Shown piece after piece: positions 5,974 to 14,228 of a DNA stretch of 16,794 bases. The notes below the pieces were generated by a model. That model was not told the origin of the DNA and did not search any database. It saw nothing but the letters and a program-made list of their open reading frames with translations. The DNA is taken from assembly GCA_945494195.1 (NCBI GenBank), contig CALYVJ010000008.1, positions 1 to 16,794 on the forward strand. Direction: 5' to 3'. The position numbers and the translations under genes were made by a program. The DNA is from an uncultured Selenomonas sp. (GTDB taxonomy: Bacteria; Bacillota; Negativicutes; Selenomonadales; Selenomonadaceae). How positions within the stretch are numbered: the stretch's first letter is position 1; the number at the start of each line of letters is the position of its first letter.

Positions 5974-8016
5974 ATGGATTTCTTATTCCTGGCGCTGGTG
6001 CTCTATGCGATGGGCGCTATGACGATGCTTTGGCCGAAGAGGCTGGAGATGGCAGCCCATGCGATCGGCATGGTGCTGGCAGCTGCTGCTAGTGCGCTGA
6101 CGTTTCTGGCATCGGCAACGTATCTTGGTACTATGTGCGGGTGGGGAGTACCCGCAGGCATGACTTTGGGCCGGTTTGGCGCATTGGTGGATATCGGCTG
6201 GAGCGGTTATACCCTGGTGGCTGATGGCTGGAGCGCGGCATTTTTGGTCATCACGGGATTGGCTGGCACCATCATCAGCTTGTACGGCGTGGATTATGGT
6301 AAGGCGTATCGTGGTACGGGTATCCGGGCGCTTTCGGGGCTTTGGAACTTGTTCCTCGCTTCGATGGTGCTGGTGCTGCTGGCCGGGGATGGGTTTACCT
6401 TTATCCTGGCTTGGGAGGTCATGGCGCTGGTTTCCTTCCTGCTCGTCAATCACGAGAGCAAGAAGAAGGAAACGGTCCATGCGGCTTACCAGTATATGGT
6501 CATGACGCATCTGGGAACGGCGGCCATCCTTATCGCGTTCTACCTAATTGGCAGCCATTCCCCGAGCTTGTTGTTTTCGGAGTTGGCCCATAACACGCTG
6601 GAGGGGCCCTTGCGTCATGTGGCTTTTGCTGCGGCCTTTATCGGTTTTGCCTTGAAGTCTGGTTTGATGCCGCTGCATGTCTGGCTGCCCAATGCCCATC
6701 CGGCAGCACCGAGCCATGTGTCGGCGTTGATGAGTGGTGTTATGCTTAAGGTGGCGGTCTATGGTTTTGGCCGTTTTGTCTTTTATTTCCTCGGCATGGA
6801 GGTTTTTGCCTATGGCCTTATCGTCATGCTGGTGGGACTTTTCTCGGCATTCCTTGGCGTTCTCTACGCTTCGATGGAAAAGGATATGAAACGAATCCTC
6901 GCCTATTCTTCGGTGGAGAATATGGGAATCATCTTTGCCACCTTTGGCTGCGGGATGCTGCTCGTGCAGACGGGCCATGGCACGATGGCAATGGTGGCCT
7001 TTACGGCGGTATTGGTTCATTCCCTCAGCCACAGCATCATGAAGGGATTGTTGTTCATGAGTGCCGGTGCGGTCATGCATGCCACCGGCAGCAAGAATGT
7101 GGAGCTCATGGGGGCTTTGGCGAAAAAGATGCCGGCTACGGCGCTCTTTACGCTTATCGGTGCCATGTCCCTTTCCTCCCTTCCCTTTACGACGGGGCTG
7201 GTGGGAGAATGGATGGCACTGCAGAGCTTTGTCACGCTGGGCTGGCAGACGGGAACCCAGGAACTGCGGCTGCTCGTCATCGCTGCCTTTGTGCTCATGG
7301 GGCTTACGGGGGCGCTGGCTTTGGGCTGCTTCGTCCGCTTGTTTGGCGTGGTATTCTTGGGCCGCCGCCGTTCGGCACTGGTCTTGAAGGCTTATGAGAT
7401 GCCGTTTTTTATGCTGCTGGGCATGGGCATTGAGGCTTTGCTGATTCTCGTGCTGGGCATCTTCCCGATGCCGATGGTACAGCTTATGCAGGCTTCGCTT
7501 ACCGGTGGGATAATGGCGCTGCCTATGGTTAGCACCGATGCTGTGGTCTGGAATGGTATCGGCGATTTTGCCAATGCGGCATCTTATTCGGCGTACAGTC
7601 CGTTTATGCTCATGATGCTCGCGCTTATCGTTACGGCTATCCTGGCTTTTGTTCTCGAGGGCAAAGGGCTCTACGTCCAGAAAGATGTGACCTGGAACTG
7701 CGGTACGGTGCCGACGCGCCGCCAGCAGTACACGGCAACGGGCTTTTCGAAACCGCTGCGCCGGGCCTTTGATTATATCCTGAAACCGCGCAAGGAGCGC
7801 ACCTTCCTCAAGAAGGAGCATGCGTATTTTGGCCGCTCGGTTCATTATAATCTGTTTATTCCGGACCAGTTCACCGAGAAGCTTTATGTACCGGTTCAGC
7901 ATTTGATGGTCCGCTTGTCGGCGCTCCTGCATCTTTTGCAGCAGGGCAGTGTTCGCCTTTATATCGGCTATACGATGATTGCCATGGTGGCGGTTTTGAT
8001 TTGGGGGGTGATGTGA
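5974..8016 (+). CDS. hyfB: Group 4 hydrogenase antiporter-like membrane subunit HyfB (HycC/NuoL type)
   Basis: A 680-aa polytopic membrane protein of the proton-translocating NuoL/HycC/HyfB family, first gene of the operon. Within the antiporter core are LAWEVMALVSFLLVNHE with the conserved membrane Glu, FALKSGLMPLHVWLPNAH with the conserved Lys, PAAPSHVSALMSG, and DMKRILAYSSVENMG. The C-terminal part after about residue 560 carries TWNCGTVPTRRQQYTATGFS and a final membrane helix, as in HyfB/HycC. Length is close to E. coli HyfB. The ATG is preceded by AGGAGG (5963-5968). It is expected to couple electron transfer in the peripheral arm to H+ or Na+ movement; the coupling ion cannot be read from the sequence. 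The next gene begins one base after its stop codon. Confidence 0.93.
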   Translation: MDFLFLALVLYAMGAMTMLWPKRLEMAAHAIGMVLAAAASALTFLASATYLGTMCGWGVPAGMTLGRFGALVDIGWSGYTLVADGWSAAFLVITGLAGTIISLYGVDYGKAYRGTGIRALSGLWNLFLASMVLVLLAGDGFTFILAWEVMALVSFLLVNHESKKKETVHAAYQYMVMTHLGTAAILIAFYLIGSHSPSLLFSELAHNTLEGPLRHVAFAAAFIGFALKSGLMPLHVWLPNAHPAAPSHVSALMSGVMLKVAVYGFGRFVFYFLGMEVFAYGLIVMLVGLFSAFLGVLYASMEKDMKRILAYSSVENMGIIFATFGCGMLLVQTGHGTMAMVAFTAVLVHSLSHSIMKGLLFMSAGAVMHATGSKNVELMGALAKKMPATALFTLIGAMSLSSLPFTTGLVGEWMALQSFVTLGWQTGTQELRLLVIAAFVLMGLTGALALGCFVRLFGVVFLGRRRSALVLKAYEMPFFMLLGMGIEALLILVLGIFPMPMVQLMQASLTGGIMALPMVSTDAVVWNGIGDFANAASYSAYSPFMLMMLALIVTAILAFVLEGKGLYVQKDVTWNCGTVPTRRQQYTATGFSKPLRRAFDYILKPRKERTFLKKEHAYFGRSVHYNLFIPDQFTEKLYVPVQHLMVRLSALLHLLQQGSVRLYIGYTMIAMVAVLIWGVM

Positions 8017-8017
8017 G

Positions 8018-8923
8018 ATGGTCTATATGGTACAGAGTTTAGGCGTGGGGCTTGTGCAGGCGCTTTTGCTGTTGGTGTTCGCACCGTTTATCGTTGGTCT
8101 TATCAATAAGACGAAGGCCATCTTGCAAAAACGGCAGGGCGCCAGCGTCCTGCAGGAGTATTTTGACCTCTGGAAATGGTGGCGCAAACCTGTCATCGTT
8201 ACGCCCTATACGAGCAAAATCTTTATCCTCGCACCAGCGGTTTATTTCGGCACGACGCTGATGGCTGCCGCGATGGTTCCAGGGCTTTTGGTCAGTGGTC
8301 TGCAGGCAGGCAGTGCTGGCCTCAGCCTGGGGGATGCGTTTGTGTTTGTCTATCTGCTGGCACTGGGGCGCTTCTTTATGACGCTCGGCGCTATGGATTC
8401 GGCTACAGCCTTTGGTGGAATGGGTTCCTCGCGTGAAGTGTATATTTCCGTGCTCGTTGAGCCGGCGGTTATGCTGGCGATTCTTGTCAATGCGATGCGC
8501 TATCAGTCCACGACCCTTACCCGCATGGTTATTGATTTCGATACGTTCTACTTCACGGTTCCGGCGGTGCTGACCTGTGTGGCCTTCTTCTTGGTCATGC
8601 TGGCCGAGAACAGCCGCCTGCCGGTGGATAATCCCGATACGCATCTGGAACTTACGATGATTCATGAGTGCATGACGCTGGAGTATTCGGGCCGCCTGCT
8701 GTCCCTTATTCATTTAGGCAGCATGCTTAAAATCCTGATTTTCCTCGTGCTTTTCAGCACGTTATACCTGCCGTTGGCGATTCCGGTGGCGGTAAAAGTT
8801 CTCTTTGGCGCCTTGGTCATCGGCGTGGTGGAGACGCTTAACAATAAGATGCGCCTATTCAAAGTCCGGGTTTATCTGGCGGCAGCGCTTATTTTGTTGA
8901 TTGTTTCGCTGATTGCTGAGTAA
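8018..8923 (+). CDS. hyfC: Group 4 hydrogenase membrane anchor HyfC (HycD/NuoH type)
   Basis: A 301-aa membrane protein of the NuoH/HycD/HyfC family, the anchor linking the peripheral hydrogenase module to the antiporter subunits. Characteristic stretches are NKTKAILQKRQGASVLQEY with LWKWWRKP after the first helix, and LPVDNPDTHLELTMIHECM, the loop that in complex I lies near the quinone cavity, followed by LEYSGR. The ATG follows the hyfB stop by one base (TGA-G-ATG), implying translational coupling, with a G-rich RBS in the end of hyfB. Length is close to E. coli HyfC (about 315 aa). Confidence 0.93.
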   Translation: MVYMVQSLGVGLVQALLLLVFAPFIVGLINKTKAILQKRQGASVLQEYFDLWKWWRKPVIVTPYTSKIFILAPAVYFGTTLMAAAMVPGLLVSGLQAGSAGLSLGDAFVFVYLLALGRFFMTLGAMDSATAFGGMGSSREVYISVLVEPAVMLAILVNAMRYQSTTLTRMVIDFDTFYFTVPAVLTCVAFFLVMLAENSRLPVDNPDTHLELTMIHECMTLEYSGRLLSLIHLGSMLKILIFLVLFSTLYLPLAIPVAVKVLFGALVIGVVETLNNKMRLFKVRVYLAAALILLIVSLIAE

Positions 8924-8938
8924 GGAGGGAGACGCAAT

Positions 8939-9568
8939 ATGGAATATTTAGTGGTACTCTTGATTTTCGTCGTCTTCCTGCAGACGCGAATTATGGAGCT
9001 GAAGCGCTCCATCCTGTGCCTGGCGGCGCAGTCGGGCATCATTGCCGGTGCCTGCTTTGCCATTGGTCTGGGGGCCGGCAGCGGCCTTCATGCCTGGCTG
9101 CCGGGGCTGTTGACCATCTTCGTCAAGGTGCTCTTTATCCCCGGGGCGATTCTGCGGTTGGCGGGGAAAATCACCGATGAGCGGGAAATTGTTTCGGACA
9201 TTAACGTCAACTATTCTACGATGGCGGCTGCTGCCTTTTTGGTCTTTGGCTATCTGCTGGTGGATCATCTGCTGCCGGGAACGCCGGGACGCAGTATCAT
9301 TGCCGCATCCATTCTGATGATTATGACAGGCCTGGCCCTCATGGTAATGCGCAAGCGGGCTATTTTGCAGATGATTGGCCTTATCACGCTGGAAAATGGC
9401 ATCTATCTTTTGGGACTTTTGATTACTGAGGGACTGCCGCTCGTCGTTGAGCTGGGTGTCTTCCTCGATGTCCTCATTGCCGTGGTCGTACTGGTCATCC
9501 TGACGAATCGCATGAGCCTTTCGTTCATGACCACGGATACGACTGTCATGAAGAAACTGAAAGGATAA
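8939..9568 (+). CDS. hyfE: Group 4 hydrogenase membrane subunit HyfE (NuoK-related)
   Basis: A 209-aa membrane protein, about six hydrophobic segments, matching HyfE in length (about 216 aa in E. coli). The C-terminal half is NuoK-like: MIGLITLENGIYLLGLLITEG contains the conserved membrane glutamate in the LEN motif, followed by ELGVFLDVLIAVVVLVIL with a second acidic pair. In complex I the corresponding glutamates are part of the ion path. AGGAGG (8923-8928) precedes the ATG. It sits between HyfC and HyfF as in the E. coli hyf operon, except that no hyfD is present between hyfC and hyfE. Confidence 0.9.
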   Translation: MEYLVVLLIFVVFLQTRIMELKRSILCLAAQSGIIAGACFAIGLGAGSGLHAWLPGLLTIFVKVLFIPGAILRLAGKITDEREIVSDINVNYSTMAAAAFLVFGYLLVDHLLPGTPGRSIIAASILMIMTGLALMVMRKRAILQMIGLITLENGIYLLGLLITEGLPLVVELGVFLDVLIAVVVLVILTNRMSLSFMTTDTTVMKKLKG

Positions 9569-9577
9569 GACAGCAAT

Positions 9578-11086
9578 ATGGAACTCAATTTTACCATTCC
9601 GCAGCTGGTATATACGCTGCTGGCCTTGCCGCCGCTTTTCAGCTTGATTGCGGCTGTCAACGTACTGGGCAAGGGCCTCCTGCATTGGCTCAACCGGTTG
9701 ACGGCTGTGGCTGCAGGCGCTATTGTCATAAAGCTAGTCATGTCGTTTGACCCGTCAAATCCGGTATCTTTTGGCTATCTCTATCTGGACGCCCTGGCCC
9801 TTTGGATGCTTATCATCGTCACGATGCTTTATCTGGCCTTTGCCTGGACCAGTAAAGCCTATCTTGACCGCGACACCAATATCCGCTATGGGTATCTGCG
9901 CCGGTTCAGCCACTTGGAAGGCCGCTTTTATGCCCTTTCGCATCTATTTGTCTGGACGATGATGATCGTGGTCCTCGTGAACAATCTGGGGCTTATGTGG
10001 GTGGCCATTGAGGCGACAACGCTGGTTTCGGCTCTGCTGGTAGCCTTTAAGTTCACCCGCACTTCCTTGGAGGCTGCCTGGAAATACGTCATGGTCTGCA
10101 CCGTTGGCATCTGCTTGGCACTGCTCGGTACGATTCTGGTCTACTATGCGCAGATTTTGGCTATGGGAGGGGCGCAGGCCCTTGATTGGCAGTATCTGGC
10201 AGCACATGGCGGGGAACTCAATCCGGCCCTGGCCAAGGTGGCTTTCTGCTTCCTGTTTGTGGGCTATGGCACGAAGGTCGGTCTGGCACCTATGCATGCC
10301 TGGCTGCCGGATGCTCATTCTGAGGCACCGGCACTTACGAGTGGTTTGCTTTCCGGCGCGCTTTGCATCTGTGCCATCTATGTGCTGCTGCGTAATGTCA
10401 TCGTGATTATGCCGGCGGTAGGCATGGGCTTTATCAGCAGCCTGTTCCTGTTCTTTGGCTTGCTGACGATTGCTCTGGCCATTCCCTTTGTCGTCATCCA
10501 GCGCGACATCAAACGCATGTTGGCGTACTCCTCCATGGAAAACTTCGGCTTGATGGCGGCAGGCTTTGGCCTGTTTATGCCGCTGGCGGTTGAGGCGTCG
10601 CTTCTCCATATGATGAATCATGCGCTGGTGAAATATGCGCTGTTCTATACCGCCGGTACGATTATGGAAGCCTATGGCACGAAGAATATGATGCGCATGC
10701 ATGGTATGCTGCAGCAGGCTCCGCGCACGTCACTGTTTTGGCTCTTGGGAATTGTAGGCATCCTCGGTATGCCGCCGATGGGGATCTTCTTCAGTAAGTT
10801 CTATATCATTGATAGTTTTTTCTTGGCTGACCGGCCATGGCTTGGTATGCTGGCATTGGTACTGTTGGCAGGTATGCTCATCGGTATTCTCTATCACGCC
10901 CTGCGTATGATGGGAGGTAAGCCAAAGCGCAAATCGGCAGGGGAGCTCATGGGCCGTCTGGATACGGCAGTCCTCCTGGTGCTCCTGCTGGCAAGCGGCA
11001 TTATCAGCGGCACGCTGTTGGAGCTCCCGTATCTTGGTGACCTTCTCGTGACTGCCGGCCAGATTATCTTAGGAGGGATGTCCTGA
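9578..11086 (+). CDS. hyfF: Group 4 hydrogenase antiporter-like subunit HyfF (NuoM/N type)
   Basis: A 502-aa polytopic protein, the second antiporter-like subunit of the complex. Signatures are VAIEATTLVSALLVAFKF with the conserved membrane Glu, YGTKVGLAPMHAWLPDAH with the conserved Lys, SEAPALTSGLLSGALCICA, DIKRMLAYSSMENFG, and MMNHALVKYALFYTAGT. Its RBS is the weakest of the operon: only AAGGA at 9561-9565, 12 bases before the ATG, so its translation may depend on coupling to hyfE nine bases upstream. The stop codon overlaps the start of the large-subunit gene by one base. Confidence 0.93.
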   Translation: MELNFTIPQLVYTLLALPPLFSLIAAVNVLGKGLLHWLNRLTAVAAGAIVIKLVMSFDPSNPVSFGYLYLDALALWMLIIVTMLYLAFAWTSKAYLDRDTNIRYGYLRRFSHLEGRFYALSHLFVWTMMIVVLVNNLGLMWVAIEATTLVSALLVAFKFTRTSLEAAWKYVMVCTVGICLALLGTILVYYAQILAMGGAQALDWQYLAAHGGELNPALAKVAFCFLFVGYGTKVGLAPMHAWLPDAHSEAPALTSGLLSGALCICAIYVLLRNVIVIMPAVGMGFISSLFLFFGLLTIALAIPFVVIQRDIKRMLAYSSMENFGLMAAGFGLFMPLAVEASLLHMMNHALVKYALFYTAGTIMEAYGTKNMMRMHGMLQQAPRTSLFWLLGIVGILGMPPMGIFFSKFYIIDSFFLADRPWLGMLALVLLAGMLIGILYHALRMMGGKPKRKSAGELMGRLDTAVLLVLLLASGIISGTLLELPYLGDLLVTAGQIILGGMS

Positions 11087-12603
11087 TGGAAAATGTAAAA
11101 GAAATCAAAGTGGCAGACCTTCGGGCTGAGGCTGGGGCACTGTCCGAGGGGGGCAAGCACCCGCTGGCGGCGATGTTTGGCCGCGATGAGACTGCCCAGG
11201 GAAAAGGTTATGCTCTCTATGTGGTATTGGAAATTCCCGAAGAAAAGCGCATGCAGGTTTTAAAAGCGGCGGTGCCGGTTGATGGCGACCTCTGCTATGA
11301 GTCGTTGACGCCAATCCTACCTGCTGCCGCTTGGTATGAGCGGGAGATTCAGGATATGTTCGGCCTGGTGCCAGTGGGGCATCCGGACCCGCGGCCCCTG
11401 GTGCTTCACGAGACCTTTCCCAAGGATTTTCATCCTCTGCGCAAGCAGGCTGATAGGGCGGCAAGCCCCCGGGTCAAGGCTGGTGAGGAGCGCGAAATCC
11501 GCATGAGTGTTGCCCATGGTGAGGGCATCTATGAAGTCCCAGTGGGGCCGATACATGCCGGCATCATCGAGCCGGGACATTTTAGGTTCAGCCAGGCTGG
11601 TGAGTCGATGCTCCAGCTTGATGCCAAACTCTTTTTTACCCATCGTGGTCTCGAAAAAATTATGGAGGGCAAGACGCCGCAGGAAGCACTGCCCGTTGTT
11701 GAGCGTATTTGCGGTGCCTGCAGCATCGCCAATACTTGGAGTTTCTGCCAGGCGGTGGAAAAGATTGCCGGGGTTACGGTTCCCAAGCGGGCACAGATTA
11801 TCCGCACGCTGCTCATGGAAATCGAGCGCATCACGAACCATATCGGTGACTGCGGCAACATTCCCGCTGGTGTGGGCTTTGCGCCGGCTATCAGCCTGGG
11901 GGGACGCACGAAGGAAATGATGATGCGCCTGCAGGAACGTCTGGCAGGCAACCGCTTCCTGCGCGGGGTGATCGTCCCGGGGGGTGTGGCGATGGACATT
12001 GGTGCCAGCTTGCAGCAGGATATCCGTGAGACGCTGGCGAAAGCAGAGAAAAATATGGCTGACCTGGCAAAGATGTTTGCGGAGCAGGAAAACTTTCAGA
12101 ACCGCATCAACACCACAGGCATTGTCCGCCACCAGACGGCGGTGGATTTGGCCATGGTCGGTGTGGGTGCTCGTGCCAGCAGCTTTGCCCATGACAGCCG
12201 TCGGGACTTTGACTACGGCTGTTATCCGGGGTTGAAGTTTGCAGTGGTCACCCAGAAGAGCGGTGACGTAGCCGCAAGACTGGCGGTGCGCATCGAAGAA
12301 TTCCAGGAGAGTCTGCGGATGGTTTCCCAGCTTTTGGATATGCTGGCGGTGGATGAAACAGTCCTGCGGGTAGAAATCACGAAGGCGGTCGGCGAGGACT
12401 GGGGTATCAGTGAGTCGGCCCGGGGCAGCAATTTCCATTATGTTGCGTTGGATAGCGACGGCCGTATCGACCGCATCTTCATCCGCAGTGCCTCTTATCC
12501 CAACTGGCCGGCGCTGCCCATTGCGGTACAGGGCGATATCATCCCCGATTTTCCGCTGATCAATAAGAGCTTTGAGCTCTGCTATGCCTGCCTGGACCGC
12601 TAA
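11086..12603 (+). CDS. hyfG: Group 4 [NiFe] hydrogenase large subunit HyfG with fused NuoC-like domain
   Basis: A 505-aa protein in which an N-terminal NuoC (30-kDa) domain of about 140 residues, with WYEREIQDMFGLVPVGHPDP, is fused to a NuoD/[NiFe] catalytic domain as in HycE and HyfG. The catalytic domain shows GPIHAGIIEPGHFRF, the L1 motif RICGACSIAN (Cys209, Cys212), ERITNHIGDCGNIPAG, FLRGVIVPGGV, and the C-terminal L2 motif ELCYACLDR (Cys499, Cys502). All four nickel-site cysteines are present, so H2 chemistry (2H+ + 2e- to H2) is plausible. Unusual are Asn216 where L1 normally has His, Glu-Leu where L2 normally reads Asp-Pro, and the absence of any C-terminal extension. The start overlaps the hyfF stop (TGATG) and has AGGAGGG (11071-11077). 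It faces the cytoplasm with HyfI. Confidence 0.92.
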   Translation: MENVKEIKVADLRAEAGALSEGGKHPLAAMFGRDETAQGKGYALYVVLEIPEEKRMQVLKAAVPVDGDLCYESLTPILPAAAWYEREIQDMFGLVPVGHPDPRPLVLHETFPKDFHPLRKQADRAASPRVKAGEEREIRMSVAHGEGIYEVPVGPIHAGIIEPGHFRFSQAGESMLQLDAKLFFTHRGLEKIMEGKTPQEALPVVERICGACSIANTWSFCQAVEKIAGVTVPKRAQIIRTLLMEIERITNHIGDCGNIPAGVGFAPAISLGGRTKEMMMRLQERLAGNRFLRGVIVPGGVAMDIGASLQQDIRETLAKAEKNMADLAKMFAEQENFQNRINTTGIVRHQTAVDLAMVGVGARASSFAHDSRRDFDYGCYPGLKFAVVTQKSGDVAARLAVRIEEFQESLRMVSQLLDMLAVDETVLRVEITKAVGEDWGISESARGSNFHYVALDSDGRIDRIFIRSASYPNWPALPIAVQGDIIPDFPLINKSFELCYACLDR

Positions 12604-12614
12604 AGGAGAGAGCT

Positions 12615-13340
12615 ATGTTTAAAGTATTGGAACGATTGCTTCACGATAAGATTGCCACGGAAGATATCATCTTCTCCGGCAGTGAGCGTTTCCGTGGCAA
12701 AATCCAGGGCCAGTGCCCGGAATCGGCGCTGGAAACCTGTGCAAAGGCCTGCCCGGTGGGAGCCTTTTCGAAAGCAGGTATCGACTATCGCCGCTGCCTG
12801 TTTTGTGGCCGCTGCGTCGAGGCCTGTGTCAAGGCTGCTGGAGCTGAGGCGGGAATCAGCCATTCCGCGGAGGAGGCAATGCCGTATTTGTTGGAAAAAG
12901 CCCAGGAAGTCACGGCGGATATCATCCGCCAGAAGCTGGGGCGCAGCCTCCATGCCCGTCATCTCGATGCGGGCTCCTGCAACGCCTGCGATTTCGAGAT
13001 GGGTGCCATGTCAAATCCCATCTATGATCTTCATCGCTATGGCATTCATTTTGACGCTTCCCCGCGTCATGCCGATATGCTGGTGGTTACCGGGGTGGTA
13101 ACCCGCAACTTGGAGCAGGCCTTGAAGATGTCCTATGAGGCGCTGCCGGAACCAAAGCTGGTCATGGCCTGCGGGGCTTGTGCGGCTGGCGGTGCAACCT
13201 ATGGCGAATCCTATGCCATCGTGGGTGCTGCCGATAAAGTGGTGCCGGTTGACATTTATGTTCCGGGGTGCCCGCCGCGTCCGTCGGCAATGATTGCCGG
13301 ACTGTTGGCTGCGGCTGACATACTGGCGGGGAAATTGTAA
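12615..13340 (+). CDS. hyfI: Group 4 [NiFe] hydrogenase small subunit HyfI with fused N-terminal ferredoxin domain
   Basis: A 241-aa protein. Residues 1-75 form a ferredoxin-like domain: Cys34, Cys42 and Cys46-Pro, then a regular Cys61-X2-Cys64-X2-Cys67-X3-Cys71. The first motif is irregular, so one of the two clusters may be lost or altered. Residues 105-241 are a NuoB/HycG-type small subunit with AGSCNACDFEM (Cys122, Cys125), CGACAAGGATYGESY (Cys186, Cys189) and VPGCPPRP (Cys219), which would bind the [4Fe-4S] cluster next to the nickel site. The fusion does the work of separate HyfH and HyfI of E. coli: it takes electrons from a donor, probably ferredoxin, and passes them to HyfG. AGGAGA (12604-12609) precedes the ATG. 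It is the last gene of the operon. Confidence 0.88.
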   Translation: MFKVLERLLHDKIATEDIIFSGSERFRGKIQGQCPESALETCAKACPVGAFSKAGIDYRRCLFCGRCVEACVKAAGAEAGISHSAEEAMPYLLEKAQEVTADIIRQKLGRSLHARHLDAGSCNACDFEMGAMSNPIYDLHRYGIHFDASPRHADMLVVTGVVTRNLEQALKMSYEALPEPKLVMACGACAAGGATYGESYAIVGAADKVVPVDIYVPGCPPRPSAMIAGLLAAADILAGKL

Positions 13341-13364
13341 TCGCTCGAAGGACTCTTCGTTCGT

Positions 13365-13392
13365 TTGACGCCAAAATAGAAAATGTGATACA
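13365..13392 (+). promoter_or_regulatory. Candidate promoter for the 3D-domain protein gene
   Basis: TTGACG (13365-13370), 16 bases, GATACA (13387-13392) with an upstream TG (extended -10). It begins 25 bases after the hydrogenase operon ends and is followed at once by a hairpin. Confidence 0.4.
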
Positions 13393-13398
13393 GTTAGG

Positions 13399-13424
13399 GA
13401 GGTGTAGTTAAAAGACTACACCTC
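13399..13424 (+). terminator. Hairpin between hyfI and the 3D-domain gene
   Basis: GAGGTGTAGT (13399-13408) pairs perfectly with ACTACACCTC (13415-13424) around TAAAAG. It is followed only by TTGTC, so it is a weak terminator for the hydrogenase operon. It would also form the very 5' end of a transcript from the promoter at 13365-13392, where it could stabilise the RNA or attenuate transcription. Confidence 0.5.
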
Positions 13425-13475
13425 TTGTCAATAGAGAAGAAGTGTTTCAAGTATTGCTTTCGAGAGGTGGTTTTA

Positions 13476-14081
13476 TTGAAGAAACAATTAATCCTTTCCT
13501 TGGTAGTTACGCTTATTCTTGTATGTCTGACCTCCGTTGCTATGGCAGCATCGATTCTGGTGAAAGAAGGTTCCCGTGGCCATGCGGTGAAAACGGTACA
13601 GAACTTGTTGATTGAGCAAGGGTACTTGACGGGGGAGGCCGATGGTGTCTGCGGTCCACAGACGGTAGAGGCGATTAAGAAGTTTCAAGAGGCTAATGGC
13701 CTTGAGGTAGATGGGATATGCGGGGATGGCACTTATTCGGCGCTGTCGGGAGGCGCTGCCTATGAACCGCCAACGGTAGAAACTTATAGTGGCAGTGGTC
13801 GGCTGGTTTATGTTTCGGCTACGGCGTACAGTCCACAGGACCCTGGCCTGTCGGCGTATACGGCTTCGGGGACGAAAGTGCGTCATGGCGTTATCGCTGT
13901 CGACCCCGGCACGATTCCGCTCGGAACCCGGGTTTTTATTCCAGGCTATGGTGAGGCTGTAGCTGAAGATGTCGGCGGATTCCGTGGCGCCCATATTGAT
14001 ATTGCCTTTGAAACGCATGCGGAAGCCATACATTTTGGCCGCAAAAATCTCGAAATCTATATTTTGGATGAAATAAGTTGA
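13476..14081 (+). CDS. Exported peptidoglycan-binding and 3D-domain protein
   Basis: A 201-aa secreted protein. A signal peptide MKKQLILSLVVTLILVCL ends around SVAMA-AS (residues 23-25). A PG_binding_1-type domain follows at about 28-85 (SRGHAVKTVQNLLIEQGYL, DGVCGPQTVEAIKKFQ, VDGICGDGTYSAL). The C-terminal 3D domain at about 105-200 has its three aspartates in VIAVDPGTIPLGTRVFIPG, AVAEDVGG and HIDIAF. Such proteins resemble lytic transglycosylase/Rpf-type cell-wall enzymes, but which bond is cut is not visible. TTG at 13476 is chosen because AGAGGTGG lies five bases upstream and the signal peptide starts there; the frame is open back to 13425 but that part overlaps a hairpin. It sits between two hydrogenase operons with its own promoter and terminator, so a functional link is doubtful. 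Confidence 0.88.
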   Translation: MKKQLILSLVVTLILVCLTSVAMAASILVKEGSRGHAVKTVQNLLIEQGYLTGEADGVCGPQTVEAIKKFQEANGLEVDGICGDGTYSALSGGAAYEPPTVETYSGSGRLVYVSATAYSPQDPGLSAYTASGTKVRHGVIAVDPGTIPLGTRVFIPGYGEAVAEDVGGFRGAHIDIAFETHAEAIHFGRKNLEIYILDEIS

Positions 14082-14083
14082 GG

Positions 14084-14132
14084 GAAAGCCCCATAAGTTA
14101 GTTTGAGAAGTCTAGCTTATGGGGCTTTCTTG
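14084..14132 (+). terminator. Terminator after the 3D-domain gene
   Basis: GAAAGCCCCATAAG (14084-14097) pairs perfectly with CTTATGGGGCTTTC (14116-14129) around an 18-base loop, which can extend the stem with TTAG/CTAG. The T-run is short (TTCTTG). Confidence 0.7.
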
Positions 14133-14214
14133 TGGCAAAAATTGAACATTAAAGGATATTTATGAATGTGATGTGCTACTATTTTGCATTTTTATATAAA
14201 AAATTTTATAAATA

Positions 14215-14226
14215 TCCCCTAGGGGA
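14215..14226. promoter_or_regulatory. Perfect palindrome upstream of the [FeFe] hydrogenase promoter
   Basis: TCCCCTAGGGGA (14215-14226) is a perfect 12-bp palindrome in otherwise very AT-rich DNA, three bases upstream of the -35 element. It may be a protein-binding site. The regulator is unknown. Confidence 0.35.
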
Positions 14227-14228
14227 GC

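Noticed and set aside
6544..7932. 462-codon open frame on the minus strand
   Set aside because: It lies wholly inside hyfB, its translation is full of His, Arg and Gln with no domain pattern, and it has no RBS context. It is the antisense shadow of a membrane protein gene with biased codon use.
11317..12438. 373-codon open frame on the minus strand
   Set aside because: It is antisense to hyfG, which has clear family motifs throughout. The minus-strand product has none.
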